This document shows, one piece after another, positions 26,550-35,283 of a DNA stretch of 60,375 nt. Origin of the DNA: Phascolarctobacterium sp. (GTDB taxonomy: Bacteria > Bacillota > Negativicutes > Acidaminococcales > Acidaminococcaceae); assembly GCA_017623055.1 (NCBI GenBank), contig JAGAPX010000046.1:1-60375 (forward strand), read 5' to 3'. Each line of letters begins with the position of its first letter. Position 1 is the stretch's first letter. The translations under genes were made by a program, and so were the position numbers. The notes under the pieces were generated by a model. It ran no database searches, was not told where the DNA came from, and saw only the letters and a list, made by a program, of their open reading frames with translations.

Positions 26550-28058
26550 CTATCGGTCAAGGCAAGCATAACATAATTCAAAGCTTTTGTTAATCAGCGG
26601 GAAGTCCGGAATAATGTCCCCTTGCACCGCAATTGTTAACGCAGGCCAGTTAGGATAAGAAGCGCTACGCACAAACAATCTGTCGATGCGACCTTCTTCG
26701 TCCAACATAAGCCAATGAACATTATCACCACGAGCAGATTCGCTAATGCCCCAGCTACCTTCCAAGGTACGCAGGGTTCCCAAATCTACCAGCAGTTCTT
26801 TACTATTATCATAACGCAAAGCATTAATTGCTTGGCGCACAATTTTCAAACTTTCGGCAACTTCAGCAATACGCACTTTAATACGTGCTTCAACATCACC
26901 GGATTGTTCAGTTACCAACTCAAAGTCAAATTCATCATAAATTCCGTAGCCCATATCCTTACGGCTATCACGCTCCATGCCGCTGGCACGAGCGCCCACG
27001 CCTACCATGGCAAGGTCAAAAGCAGTTTTGCTCTTGATAATACCTGTAGTACGCACACGGTTGATGAAATTGTTTTGTTCCCACATGATGTGTTCAATGG
27101 TAGCGTATTCCCTTTCCACTTCACGGAGTACTTCTTCAATTTCTTCAAGAATATGGTCATCCACATCGTACTTCACGCCGCCAGGAACAATAAGACCACG
27201 CAAGAAGCGGTTGCCAGCCAGCACTTCGTCCAATTGCATGAGGTATTCCTTTAGACGGGAACCCATGCTAATTACAGGAGAAAAGCCTACGCCAGCACAC
27301 ACATTACCGGTATCGCCTACGTGATTGTAAAGGCGTTCCAGTTCTGCAGCCAAAGTGCGGATAAGCCACGCACGTTTAGGAACCTCAACATCAGAAAGTT
27401 TTTCCACCGCCTGACAGAAGCTCAAAGTATTAGCAACGGTGCACGCACCACAAATGCGTTCTACAATGTGCAAGGCTTCCATGGGAGTTTTGCCTTCCAC
27501 AGCCTTTTCAATACCACGATGGGTAAAGAACAGCTTAGCATCCAATTGGAGCATGGATTCGCCTGCTTGGCTAAAACGGAAGTGACCAGGTTCGATGATG
27601 CCTGCGTGAATAGGACCAACAGGAACTTCAAAAAGACCTTCACCATTAGCAGCAGCCATTTCATATTCACGATTGCCACGTACTTGGAAATTAGCATTAA
27701 AACGTTTCAGCAAGGGATGGAATCCTTTGGGAAATGTTTCGTGAAGCACCAAGGGGCGCAGGTCAGGATGACCTTCGGGAACAAAACCAAACATATCGTG
27801 GAGTTCCCTTTCGTACCAGGCAGCAGCAGGCAAAAGGGTTGTAAGGCAAGGATAGTTCAAGGGACCATCTGCCGGGAACTCTGCCTTTACGGTGTCTAAG
27901 GTACGTTTTTCTTTATTATAGAACAGGCAATAGATGGCAAGTCCGCCACCACGATGAGTTTCGTCTACACCGAACATAGCTGCTAAAGGATGCTTGCCAC
28001 CATCACCGCAAATATTAGCAGCGCCACGTAAGTTTTCAGGTTTTACATGCATCACCAT
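26550..28058 (-). CDS. Large catalytic subunit of a group-4 hydrogenase-like complex (HyfG/HycE, NuoC-NuoD type)
   Basis: The N-terminal part (about residues 1-145) is a NuoC/30-kDa domain with AAWYERELHDMFGFVPEGHPD; the rest is the NuoD/HycE domain with GPIHAGIIEPGHFRF. The usual nickel-site motifs are altered. The first is VERICGACTVANTLSF, with Asn where hydrogenases have His after CxxC. The second is the terminal NKSFELCYACLDR, where Glu-Leu replaces the usual Asp-Pro. All four cysteines are present. The chain ends directly after the position where hydrogenase precursors are normally cleaved, so no maturation peptide exists. AGGAGG precedes the start. It may be an active hydrogenase or a complex with another redox function. 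Confidence 0.88.
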   Translation of the reverse strand: MVMHVKPENLRGAANICGDGGKHPLAAMFGVDETHRGGGLAIYCLFYNKEKRTLDTVKAEFPADGPLNYPCLTTLLPAAAWYERELHDMFGFVPEGHPDLRPLVLHETFPKGFHPLLKRFNANFQVRGNREYEMAAANGEGLFEVPVGPIHAGIIEPGHFRFSQAGESMLQLDAKLFFTHRGIEKAVEGKTPMEALHIVERICGACTVANTLSFCQAVEKLSDVEVPKRAWLIRTLAAELERLYNHVGDTGNVCAGVGFSPVISMGSRLKEYLMQLDEVLAGNRFLRGLIVPGGVKYDVDDHILEEIEEVLREVEREYATIEHIMWEQNNFINRVRTTGIIKSKTAFDLAMVGVGARASGMERDSRKDMGYGIYDEFDFELVTEQSGDVEARIKVRIAEVAESLKIVRQAINALRYDNSKELLVDLGTLRTLEGSWGISESARGDNVHWLMLDEEGRIDRLFVRSASYPNWPALTIAVQGDIIPDFPLINKSFELCYACLDR

Positions 28059-28059
28059 A

Positions 28060-29535
28060 TTAGCCTCCTATTACCTTTACAGCATTATTCAAAAGATTAT
28101 TAATCCAAGCGATTTTTTCAAAGCCTGCACCTACGATGCAAGTTAAGAGCAGCAGAGCAGCCAAAACAGGCACATCAATCTTGCCCAGCAAATCGCCCAA
28201 GGGTTTACGTTTAGGTTTATCGCACAGCATACGCATGCCGTGGTACAAAATACCAATGAGTACGCCAGTCAGCAGCAAAATCAAAAGACCACCTGCTACC
28301 CAATGACCTTGGCGGAACATATCGGTAAGAATGTAGAATTTACTAAAGAACAAGCCCATAGGAGGCAAGCCCAAAATACCAAGCATACCAGTCAGCCAGA
28401 AAGTTGCAGTATGGGGAACGTCGCTCATCATACCATGGATACGCATCATATTACGGGTTTGATATTCTTGGATGATGGTACCAGCGATGTAGAACAGTAC
28501 AAATTTAATCATAGCGTGGCTATACATATGGAGCAGTACTGCTTTTAAGGAGAAGGCAGTGAACACGCCTACGCCAGCCATCATGATGCCAATGTTTTCC
28601 ATAGAGGAGTACGCCAAAATACGTTTCACGTCACGTTGTACAACAACGAAGGGTACGGCGATGGCAACGGTCAGCACTGCGAAGAAAAGTACCATGCTAC
28701 CCATCAGTTCTGCTCCAGCAGTAGGAAGCAGGATAACGAGGTTACGCATCATTACGTAAAGAGCGCAAGTACACAACGCACCGGAAAGCATACCACTGGT
28801 CAAAGAGGGAGCTTCCGCATAAGCATCGGGAAGCCAAGTATGCATGGGCGCCATACCAATTTTGGTACCGTAACCAATCAAAATGAACATCAATGCCAGC
28901 TTGGTCAAGGAAGGATCAAGCAGAATTGCGTGTTTGTGCAGGTAAAGCCAGCTAAGCGCATTTTCGCTACCCACAGCATTGATTTGGGCATAATATAAAA
29001 TCAAAGTACCCAACAGCGCCAAGCAAATACCTACGGTACAAACCATAACGTATTTCCAAGTAGCTTCCAAAGCTTGACGAGTAAATTTAAAGGAAATTAA
29101 AAGTGCGGAAATCAAGGTAGTTGCTTCGATGGCAACCCACATCAAGCCAATGTTCTTCACTAAAAGTACGATAAACATGGTCCAAACGAAGAGCTGCATC
29201 AACGCAAAGTAACGACCGGTTTGCAAGCGTTCACCTTTTAAGATACCGCAAATTTCTTCGCGAGTAAGGTAGGAACGTGCGGTCCAGCTTGCAGCCAAGT
29301 ACAAGGTAGTAATAATCATCAGCATCCATGCGCTTAAAGCATCGATGTAGAAATATTCGCTGATAAAAGGATGTGCAGGGTTCAGCTTGTATAAAATAGC
29401 TGCTACCAAAACACCTACACCACTAGCAGTCAAACGATGGAGCCAGTGTAATTTTTCGTTATCAAAATTACCTTTCAGTGCCAAAACCGCACACAGAGGG
29501 GGTAAAACTAAAAGTGCAATAATTAAACTAAGCAT
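28060..29535 (-). CDS. Hydrogenase-4-type membrane subunit HyfF (NuoN/NuoM-like proton-pump subunit)
   Basis: This antiporter-like membrane subunit has about 14 hydrophobic segments over 491 residues. Marks are TRSYLTREEICGI, the WLPDAYAEAPSLTSGMLSGAL segment shared with NuoL/M/N proteins, and RDVKRILAYSSMENIGIMMAG. It lies in the E-F-G order of the hyf operon. Proton or Na+ translocation is the family role; the coupling ion cannot be told from sequence. Confidence 0.87.
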   Translation of the reverse strand: MLSLIIALLVLPPLCAVLALKGNFDNEKLHWLHRLTASGVGVLVAAILYKLNPAHPFISEYFYIDALSAWMLMIITTLYLAASWTARSYLTREEICGILKGERLQTGRYFALMQLFVWTMFIVLLVKNIGLMWVAIEATTLISALLISFKFTRQALEATWKYVMVCTVGICLALLGTLILYYAQINAVGSENALSWLYLHKHAILLDPSLTKLALMFILIGYGTKIGMAPMHTWLPDAYAEAPSLTSGMLSGALCTCALYVMMRNLVILLPTAGAELMGSMVLFFAVLTVAIAVPFVVVQRDVKRILAYSSMENIGIMMAGVGVFTAFSLKAVLLHMYSHAMIKFVLFYIAGTIIQEYQTRNMMRIHGMMSDVPHTATFWLTGMLGILGLPPMGLFFSKFYILTDMFRQGHWVAGGLLILLLTGVLIGILYHGMRMLCDKPKRKPLGDLLGKIDVPVLAALLLLTCIVGAGFEKIAWINNLLNNAVKVIGG

Positions 29536-29539
29536 ACTC

Positions 29540-30169
29540 TCACCCCTTCAATTTGTTCAGCTCGTTGGTATCGGTAGTTTTGAAGGAGATGCGCAAACGG
29601 CTGGTCAAAATTACCAAGATAACAACAGCAATCAACACGTCAAGGAAAACGCCCAATTCAATAATGATGGGCAAGCCTTCGGTCATAACAAGACCAAAGA
29701 GGTAGATACCGTTTTCCAAGGTAATCAGGCCAATCATCTGCATAATGGCACGACTGCGCATTACGATCAGAATGAGGCCTGTCATAATCATAAACAAGGA
29801 GGACGCCAAAATATCGCGACCTTCAAAATTAGGCAACAGGCTATCGAAAACCATATAGCTTAACGCCAAGGCACAAGCTGCTACCGCAGTAGAATAGTTA
29901 ACGTTAATATCGCTAACGATTTCAGATTCATCTTGCAGGTTACGTACAACCTTTAAGATAGCGTAAGGAATAAAAATAACCTTAACGGCAATAGTCAAAA
30001 CACCGGGCAAAAAGGCATGCAAGCCTCCCCCATGGCTCATACCGATAACAAGGCATGCTGCCGCAATAATCGCAGATTGCACACCAAGGCAATAAACTGC
30101 GCGGCGCAAGTCCATAATGCGAGTTTGCAGGAACACTACAAACATGAGCGCTACTACTAAATACTCCAC
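29540..30169 (-). CDS. Hydrogenase-4-type membrane subunit HyfE (NuoK-like)
   Basis: This is a small membrane subunit of 209 residues with about six hydrophobic segments, matching HyfE in size and place. Conserved acidic residues occur inside membrane segments, for example MIGLITLENGIYLFG, which resembles the NuoK glutamate region. It stands 4 bp upstream of hyfF and 11 bp downstream of the NuoH-like gene. Confidence 0.85.
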   Translation of the reverse strand: MEYLVVALMFVVFLQTRIMDLRRAVYCLGVQSAIIAAACLVIGMSHGGGLHAFLPGVLTIAVKVIFIPYAILKVVRNLQDESEIVSDINVNYSTAVAACALALSYMVFDSLLPNFEGRDILASSLFMIMTGLILIVMRSRAIMQMIGLITLENGIYLFGLVMTEGLPIIIELGVFLDVLIAVVILVILTSRLRISFKTTDTNELNKLKG

Positions 30170-30180
30170 AGCTTACCTCC

Positions 30181-31068
30181 TTAACGTGCTACAACTGCCA
30201 AAAGCATCATAATGCCTGCAGCTGCCAAATAGATGCGCACTTTAAACAGACGCATTTTATTATTCAAAGTTTCCATCACTGCAATACCAGCCGCACCAAT
30301 AAGCACCTTAACTACCAAAGGCAGGTTAAAGGGAAAATACAGCAGGGAGAAAATCAGCAGGAAAACCAAAAGCTTCAATTGACTTGCCCAATGAATGAGG
30401 CTTAAAAGTCTACCGGAATATTCCAAAGTCATACATTCGTGAACCATGGTCAATTCCAAATGGGTATCAGGGTTATCTACAGGAATACGAGCGTTTTCTG
30501 CAAGCATTACCAGGAAGAAGGCAACGGCAGTAAGCACGCCTGCTACAGTTAAGTTCACTTCGCTAGGGTTCAAGGTCATACCACTTAAGGAAGTGCTACC
30601 GGTGTGCAGTACGTTGGACAAAATACCAAGCATAATTACCGGTTCTACAAAAGCAGCAATGTAAACCTCACGGCTACCACCCATACCGCCAAAAGCAGTT
30701 GCAGCATCCATAGAAGAAACTGCCATAAAGAAGCGACCTAACGCAAAAAGGTAAACGAAAACAAAAACATCACCAAAATTTGCCTTGCCACCAATAAAAT
30801 TGGGAAGCATACTTGCCGCAGCCAAAGTTGTAATGAAGTACACGCAAGGCGCCAAGATGAACACAATGCTGGTATGCGGGGTGAGCATGGTAGGTTTACG
30901 CCACCATTTGTAAATATCAAAGTATTCTTGGAAAATGCTGGAGCCAATACGATTTTGCATAAAGGCTTTCAGCTTTTTCACGATACCGCTTACCATAGGA
31001 GCAAGCAGCAGTAAAATCATAGCCTGTCCAAGGCAATATAATAAATTCATGAGCATATCATTCATCAT
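30181..31068 (-). CDS. Hydrogenase-4-type membrane subunit HyfC (NuoH-like)
   Basis: This NuoH/HycD-type subunit links the redox arm to the membrane arm. The 295-residue protein has about eight hydrophobic segments, the FMQNRIGSSIFQEYFDIYKWWRKP loop of the NuoH family, and the acidic loop ENARIPVDNPDTHLELTMVHE, which lies near the quinone-like cavity in complex I and is strongly conserved in hydrogenases. Its start overlaps the hyfB stop by 4 bp (ATGA). Confidence 0.9.
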   Translation of the reverse strand: MMNDMLMNLLYCLGQAMILLLLAPMVSGIVKKLKAFMQNRIGSSIFQEYFDIYKWWRKPTMLTPHTSIVFILAPCVYFITTLAAASMLPNFIGGKANFGDVFVFVYLFALGRFFMAVSSMDAATAFGGMGGSREVYIAAFVEPVIMLGILSNVLHTGSTSLSGMTLNPSEVNLTVAGVLTAVAFFLVMLAENARIPVDNPDTHLELTMVHECMTLEYSGRLLSLIHWASQLKLLVFLLIFSLLYFPFNLPLVVKVLIGAAGIAVMETLNNKMRLFKVRIYLAAAGIMMLLAVVAR

Positions 31069-33050
31069 TTATAAATCGCCCCCCAAACCAGAACTATAAC
31101 CATGGCTACCATAACGTAGCTTACATACAGACGCACGCTACCTTGTTGCAGACGACGCAGGAAAGCAGACGCGCTAACGAAATATTTATTAAAGGGTTGA
31201 TACAGTTTTTCTGTAATCATATCGGGAATTTCCAGCTTGTAGTACAGCTTGCGACCAAAATAGGAATGGTCGTTTTGAGTAAAGGTGCGTTCACGCTTGG
31301 GCTTCAAGAGATAATCGAAAGCGCGACGTACCGGCTTGGAAAAACCAGTTGCAGAATATTGTTGACGAGCGGTGGGATAAGTACCGCAGTTCCAGGTAAC
31401 ATCTTTTTCGATGCACACGCCTTGTCTTACAACAAAGACCAAAAGTGCAACACCTAAAAGACCCAAAGCAAATGCAATCACCAAAGGACTAAAGGTTACA
31501 AAGGTACCACTGCCACTCCAAATCAAGCGACCACCTAAACCAATAACCATGTAATCGCTCATATCAATTGCTTTGCACAGCAGTTCAATTACATAGGCAG
31601 GGAAAATACCTACCAATAATACTAAGGCACTGCTCATACCCATAGCAGCCAACATAAAGATATCGCTTTCGTGAGCATGGTCTACAAGTTTGCTACGAGC
31701 AGCACCCAAGAAGGTAATGCCAAAGTAACGAACGAAGCAGCCCAAAGCAAGAGCACCGGTTAAGCCCATAAGAATGAACGCCAAAGCAGACCACAGACGC
31801 ACATCTTGAGCAGGACCATTATGTGCCAAGGTGATAAAGCTTTGCAGCACCATCCACTCCCCTACAAAACCATTGGTCAAGGGCAGTGCGGAAAGGCTCA
31901 TAGCGCCGATAAAGGTAAAGAGTGCGGTGTAAGGCATCTTGCGAGCCAAGCCACCAAAAAGTTCAAGGTTCTTGCTACCGGTTCCGTGCATAATGCTGCC
32001 TGCGCTCATAAACATCAACACTTTCATGATGGAATGGTTGAAAGCGTGTAAGAGTGCGGCAAGGAAACCGATTTGACACCAGTTGGAGTCAGTAACAACT
32101 TTCAAAAGCATACCGCAGCCAAAGGCAGCAAAGATAATGCCCATGTTTTCTACGGAAGAATATGCCAAGATACGTTTAATATCCACTTCCATTTGAGCGT
32201 ACAGCACGCCAAGGAAAGCAGAGATAAGACCAATTACCATAACGATAACTGCCCACCAGTAATTCCATTCCGGCAGGAAGTCAAACATAAAACGACCGAA
32301 GCCGTACAAAGCAATTTTCAGCATAACGCCACTCATCAGCGCAGAAACATGACTGGGAGCTGCAGGGTGAGCGTTGGGAAGCCATACGTGCAAGGGAACT
32401 AAGCCTGCCTTCAATGCAAAGCCAATGAACGCAGCAGCAAAGGTTGCGTGGAGCCAGCCACCTTTTAAAGTGTTAGCACTCATTGCCGCAAAGCTAAAGC
32501 CTTCGCTAAAGGTAGTGGTCAGGAAGAAAGCAATCATAATTGCCGCAGTACCGATGGAAGTCATTACCAGATATTGGTAAGCAGCGTTCCAAGTAGTGCG
32601 TTTTTCTGCTTCGTGATTTACGAGGAGGAAGGAAGCAACTGCCATGATTTCCCAGAACAGGAGGAAGCTGAGGGCATCGCCTGCCAAAAGTACCAGCACC
32701 ATGGAGCAGATAAACAAGTTCCATAAACCATTGAGCATGCGTAAGCGTTTACCTTCGTAGCTTTCAGCATAACCAAGAGCGTAGACGCTGGCAATGATGC
32801 CTGCCAAACCAGTAAGCATCAAAAAGGGAGCGCTCCATCCGTCACAGGTAAGAGTATAACTCCCCCACCTAAAGGCTCTGATGGTCGCATCGCCTGCCAA
32901 AATAGCCCACGCATTAAAGAACACCAAGCCACTGCCCATAACGGCAGCCAAGTTTGCCACATAATGAGCCATCATCTGCATGTGATGTGGCGCAAACAAA
33001 GTTAAAATACCAATGCTATAACACAGCACGGCAGCAAAAAACATATCCAT
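31065..33050 (-). CDS. Hydrogenase-4-type membrane subunit HyfB (NuoL-like antiporter subunit)
   Basis: This is the largest membrane subunit, first gene of the operon. I chose the ATG at 33050, preceded by AAAGGTG; ATG at 33056 and GTG at 33059 are alternatives. The 661-residue protein has about 15 hydrophobic segments. Motifs shared with NuoL/MrpA proteins include WEIMAVASFLLVNHE, HVWLPNAHPAAPSHVSALMSG and DIKRILAYSSVENMGIIF. The operon has hyfB, C, E, F, G and a fused H-I but no hyfA or hyfD, so it has one antiporter-like subunit fewer than E. coli Hyf. Confidence 0.88.
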   Translation of the reverse strand: MDMFFAAVLCYSIGILTLFAPHHMQMMAHYVANLAAVMGSGLVFFNAWAILAGDATIRAFRWGSYTLTCDGWSAPFLMLTGLAGIIASVYALGYAESYEGKRLRMLNGLWNLFICSMVLVLLAGDALSFLLFWEIMAVASFLLVNHEAEKRTTWNAAYQYLVMTSIGTAAIMIAFFLTTTFSEGFSFAAMSANTLKGGWLHATFAAAFIGFALKAGLVPLHVWLPNAHPAAPSHVSALMSGVMLKIALYGFGRFMFDFLPEWNYWWAVIVMVIGLISAFLGVLYAQMEVDIKRILAYSSVENMGIIFAAFGCGMLLKVVTDSNWCQIGFLAALLHAFNHSIMKVLMFMSAGSIMHGTGSKNLELFGGLARKMPYTALFTFIGAMSLSALPLTNGFVGEWMVLQSFITLAHNGPAQDVRLWSALAFILMGLTGALALGCFVRYFGITFLGAARSKLVDHAHESDIFMLAAMGMSSALVLLVGIFPAYVIELLCKAIDMSDYMVIGLGGRLIWSGSGTFVTFSPLVIAFALGLLGVALLVFVVRQGVCIEKDVTWNCGTYPTARQQYSATGFSKPVRRAFDYLLKPKRERTFTQNDHSYFGRKLYYKLEIPDMITEKLYQPFNKYFVSASAFLRRLQQGSVRLYVSYVMVAMVIVLVWGAIYK

Positions 33051-33106
33051 AAGCATCACCTTTTATTAAAAATATTGTTCATAAAAAATTCACCTTTAAC
33101 TTAGTT

Positions 33107-33135
33107 AGCATACTACTTTCTTTGCAGTTTTTCAA
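33107..33135 (-). promoter_or_regulatory. Putative sigma-70 promoter of the hydrogenase-like operon
   Basis: On the minus strand TTGAAA, a 17-bp spacer and TATGCT lie about 60 bp upstream of hyfB. Confidence 0.4.
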
Positions 33136-33259
33136 GCATTTTGAATCTGAAAAAAGCACAAAATTTACTTCCTTTTTATTCAGAAGATTTTTCCTAAAAA
33201 CTTGCCTTAACAATGAAAATATTATAGAATTTTTCTATAATAAAAGGAGCGTGATTTAC

Positions 33260-34048
33260 ATGAAGATATACGCATTAATGGAAAATATTTCTCACGACGA
33301 ATGCTTGGCTTGCGAGCACGGCTTAAGCTTATATATCGAGGCTGACGGCAAAAAGATTTTGTTCGACACCGGTGCTTCTGAAAAATTTGCAGATAACGCT
33401 GAAAAAATGGGTGTAGATTTAAAAGCAGTAGACTTCGCTGCAATCTCCCACGGTCACTACGATCATGGCGGCGGTTTGAAAAAGTTTATCGAAATTAACG
33501 ACCACGCCCCCATCTACATTAGCGATAAAGGCTTTAACCAATATTACTCCGGAACTGACTTTAATGTTAGCATTCCCGAAGGCTTGGCTGGCAACGAACG
33601 CTTTGTTTTGACCAGCGAACCGTTGAAGCTTTCCGAAAACATTACCCTTTTAAACTGCAACGACCGTGAAGCAAAATACTACGCTGATCCTTACGGTCTG
33701 AACAAGGTTGTGGACGGTGAGTTCCTGCCCGACGACTTCCTCCACGAACAATACCTTATTATTGAAGAAAATGGTAAGCGCATTGTAATCAGCGGTTGCT
33801 CTCACAAAGGTATCCTCAACATTATGGAATGGCTCAAGCCCGACATCTTGATTGGTGGTTTCCACTTCTTCCGCCTCACCACTGAGGGCGAAGACGCAGC
33901 AACCTTGGATAAATCTGCTAAGATTCTTAATGAATACGGTGCTACCTACTACACTTGCCACTGCACCGGCACTGAGCAATATGATTATTTGAAAGCGCAA
34001 ATGCCCAAGCTGAACTACATTGCTACCGGTGACTTAATCGAATTTTAA
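33260..34048 (+). CDS. MBL-fold metallohydrolase (dihydropterin-related family)
   Basis: This cytoplasmic metallo-beta-lactamase-fold hydrolase starts at 33260 (MKIYALMENISHDECLACEHG) with AAAGGAG upstream. The 262-residue protein carries the metal-binding motif SHGHYDHGGG at about residues 65-74 and an FDTG strand before it. A later ISGCSHKGILN and the Cys/His-rich YYTCHCTGTEQYD near the C-terminus are typical of the subgroup related to methanopterin/dihydropterin synthesis proteins. The reaction is unknown. It is divergent from the hydrogenase-like operon and alone in its transcript. Confidence 0.87.
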   Translation: MKIYALMENISHDECLACEHGLSLYIEADGKKILFDTGASEKFADNAEKMGVDLKAVDFAAISHGHYDHGGGLKKFIEINDHAPIYISDKGFNQYYSGTDFNVSIPEGLAGNERFVLTSEPLKLSENITLLNCNDREAKYYADPYGLNKVVDGEFLPDDFLHEQYLIIEENGKRIVISGCSHKGILNIMEWLKPDILIGGFHFFRLTTEGEDAATLDKSAKILNEYGATYYTCHCTGTEQYDYLKAQMPKLNYIATGDLIEF

Positions 34049-34058
34049 AAAACGCAAG

Positions 34059-34097
34059 ACATAAAAAAGCAGTTCTCATTTCTGAGAACTGCTTTCT
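34059..34097. terminator. Bidirectional terminator between the MBL gene and fabK
   Basis: AAAGCAGTTCTCA and TGAGAACTGCTTT pair around a short loop. T tracts flank both sides, serving the convergent genes. Confidence 0.88.
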
Positions 34098-34100
34098 ATT

Positions 34101-35045
34101 TTAGAACTCAATGCCTTTAATGCGTTCGATTGCTTCTTTAGCTTCAGCAATCAATCTGTCCATAACTTCTTGGCAGGAAAGTACGTCGTTCAAAACGTTC
34201 AAGCTTTGACCAACCATTACAGTGCCGTTTTCGATGTCGCCTTCGAGAATGCCACGTTTGTTAGTACCAGCACCAACTTCCATCAGCTTTTCAGTGGGAA
34301 CACCGCTAACTTCCATTTCAGTATATTTTTTAGTGAAGGAATTTTGCAGGCAACGTACACCATGGTTACGGCTGTAACCGGTAGTTACGCTGTCAGTATC
34401 AACTGCCTTCATGATTGCTTCTTTAGCAGCAGGATGAGCAATGCATTCGTGAGTCAGGATAAAGCGGCTACCCATTTGCACGCCTTCTGCACCCATGAGC
34501 AGAGCTGCAGCAATGGCACGACCATCACTAATGCCACCTGCTACAAGAACAGGAACATCTTTTACGTTAGGAAGCACGTTTTCCATAAGCGCCATGGTAG
34601 TTTGTTTACCAATGTGACCGCCAGCTTCCATACCTTCTACAACCATTGCGTCTGCACCAGCAGCAGCAATACGTTGAGCAAGTTTTACGTTGGGTACAAC
34701 AGGAATAACCTTAATGCCAGCTTCTTGGAATTTTTTAATGTAAGGAACAGGGTTGCCTGCACCCAAGGTTACGAAAGCAGGTTTTTCTTCGCAGATAACG
34801 TCAACAATTTCATCAACGTTGGGAGCCATCAACATTACGTTTACGCCAAAGGGTTTGTCAGTCAAGGTTTTAGCTTTACGAATATCTTCACGTACCCAAT
34901 CTGCAGTACGTCCACCACAAGCAATGATGCCTGCGCCGCCAGCATTGGACACCGCTGCTGCCAAGCAAGCTTCACTGGTCCAAGCCATGCCACCTTGTAA
35001 AATGGGGTACTTAATTCCTAAAAGTTCAGTAATTTTAGTTTTCAT
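34101..35045 (-). CDS. fabK: Enoyl-[acyl-carrier-protein] reductase FabK (FMN-dependent)
   Basis: FabK is the flavin-dependent enoyl-ACP reductase that completes each fatty-acid elongation cycle. The 314-residue protein starts MKTKITELLGIKYPILQGGMAW and contains KPFGVNVMLMAPNVDEIVD, VVEGMEAGGHIGKQTT (FMN-binding and catalytic His), LVAGGISDGRAIAAALLMGAEGVQMGSRF and SVMVGQ-like GTVMVGQS, closely like the pneumococcal FabK pattern. The broader family includes nitronate monooxygenases, but residue pattern and length favour FabK. It stands alone, without other fab genes around. Confidence 0.9.
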   Translation of the reverse strand: MKTKITELLGIKYPILQGGMAWTSEACLAAAVSNAGGAGIIACGGRTADWVREDIRKAKTLTDKPFGVNVMLMAPNVDEIVDVICEEKPAFVTLGAGNPVPYIKKFQEAGIKVIPVVPNVKLAQRIAAAGADAMVVEGMEAGGHIGKQTTMALMENVLPNVKDVPVLVAGGISDGRAIAAALLMGAEGVQMGSRFILTHECIAHPAAKEAIMKAVDTDSVTTGYSRNHGVRCLQNSFTKKYTEMEVSGVPTEKLMEVGAGTNKRGILEGDIENGTVMVGQSLNVLNDVLSCQEVMDRLIAEAKEAIERIKGIEF

Positions 35046-35198
35046 AATTATTGCACCTCACAAAATTATTTCTGTTAATATTATATACTAAAATTATATC
35101 AATTGCAGTGAAAAAATTTTGAAGAAGCCAATTATTTTTACAGATGTGTTAAATCCGTTATACTTTTTTCTTAGCAGAAGTCTTATCCCTTAACAAAA

Positions 35199-35227
35199 TT
35201 GACAATGCGAATAAAAGAATGTAAAAT
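35199..35227 (+). promoter_or_regulatory. Sigma-70 promoter of ilvD
   Basis: Consensus TTGACA, a 17-bp spacer and TAAAAT lie 56 bp upstream of the ilvD start. The rest of the 238-bp upstream region is AT-rich; no T-box or leader peptide is evident. Confidence 0.8.
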
Positions 35228-35283
35228 TTCTATATGCCTTTATGGATTTTTAGAAAAAATTTTATAAAGAGAGGTCTTTAAAT

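Noticed and set aside
25810-33050. Respiratory complex I (nuo operon)
   Set aside because: NuoE/F/G, NuoA, NuoJ and NuoM-L-N sets are missing; gene order B-C-E-F-G-(H-I) and the NuoC-NuoD fusion with CxxC pairs fit the hydrogenase-4 type instead.
35046-35283. T-box or leader-peptide attenuator upstream of ilvD
   Set aside because: No T-box core, no run of branched-chain codons in a short frame, and no terminator hairpin between the promoter and ilvD.
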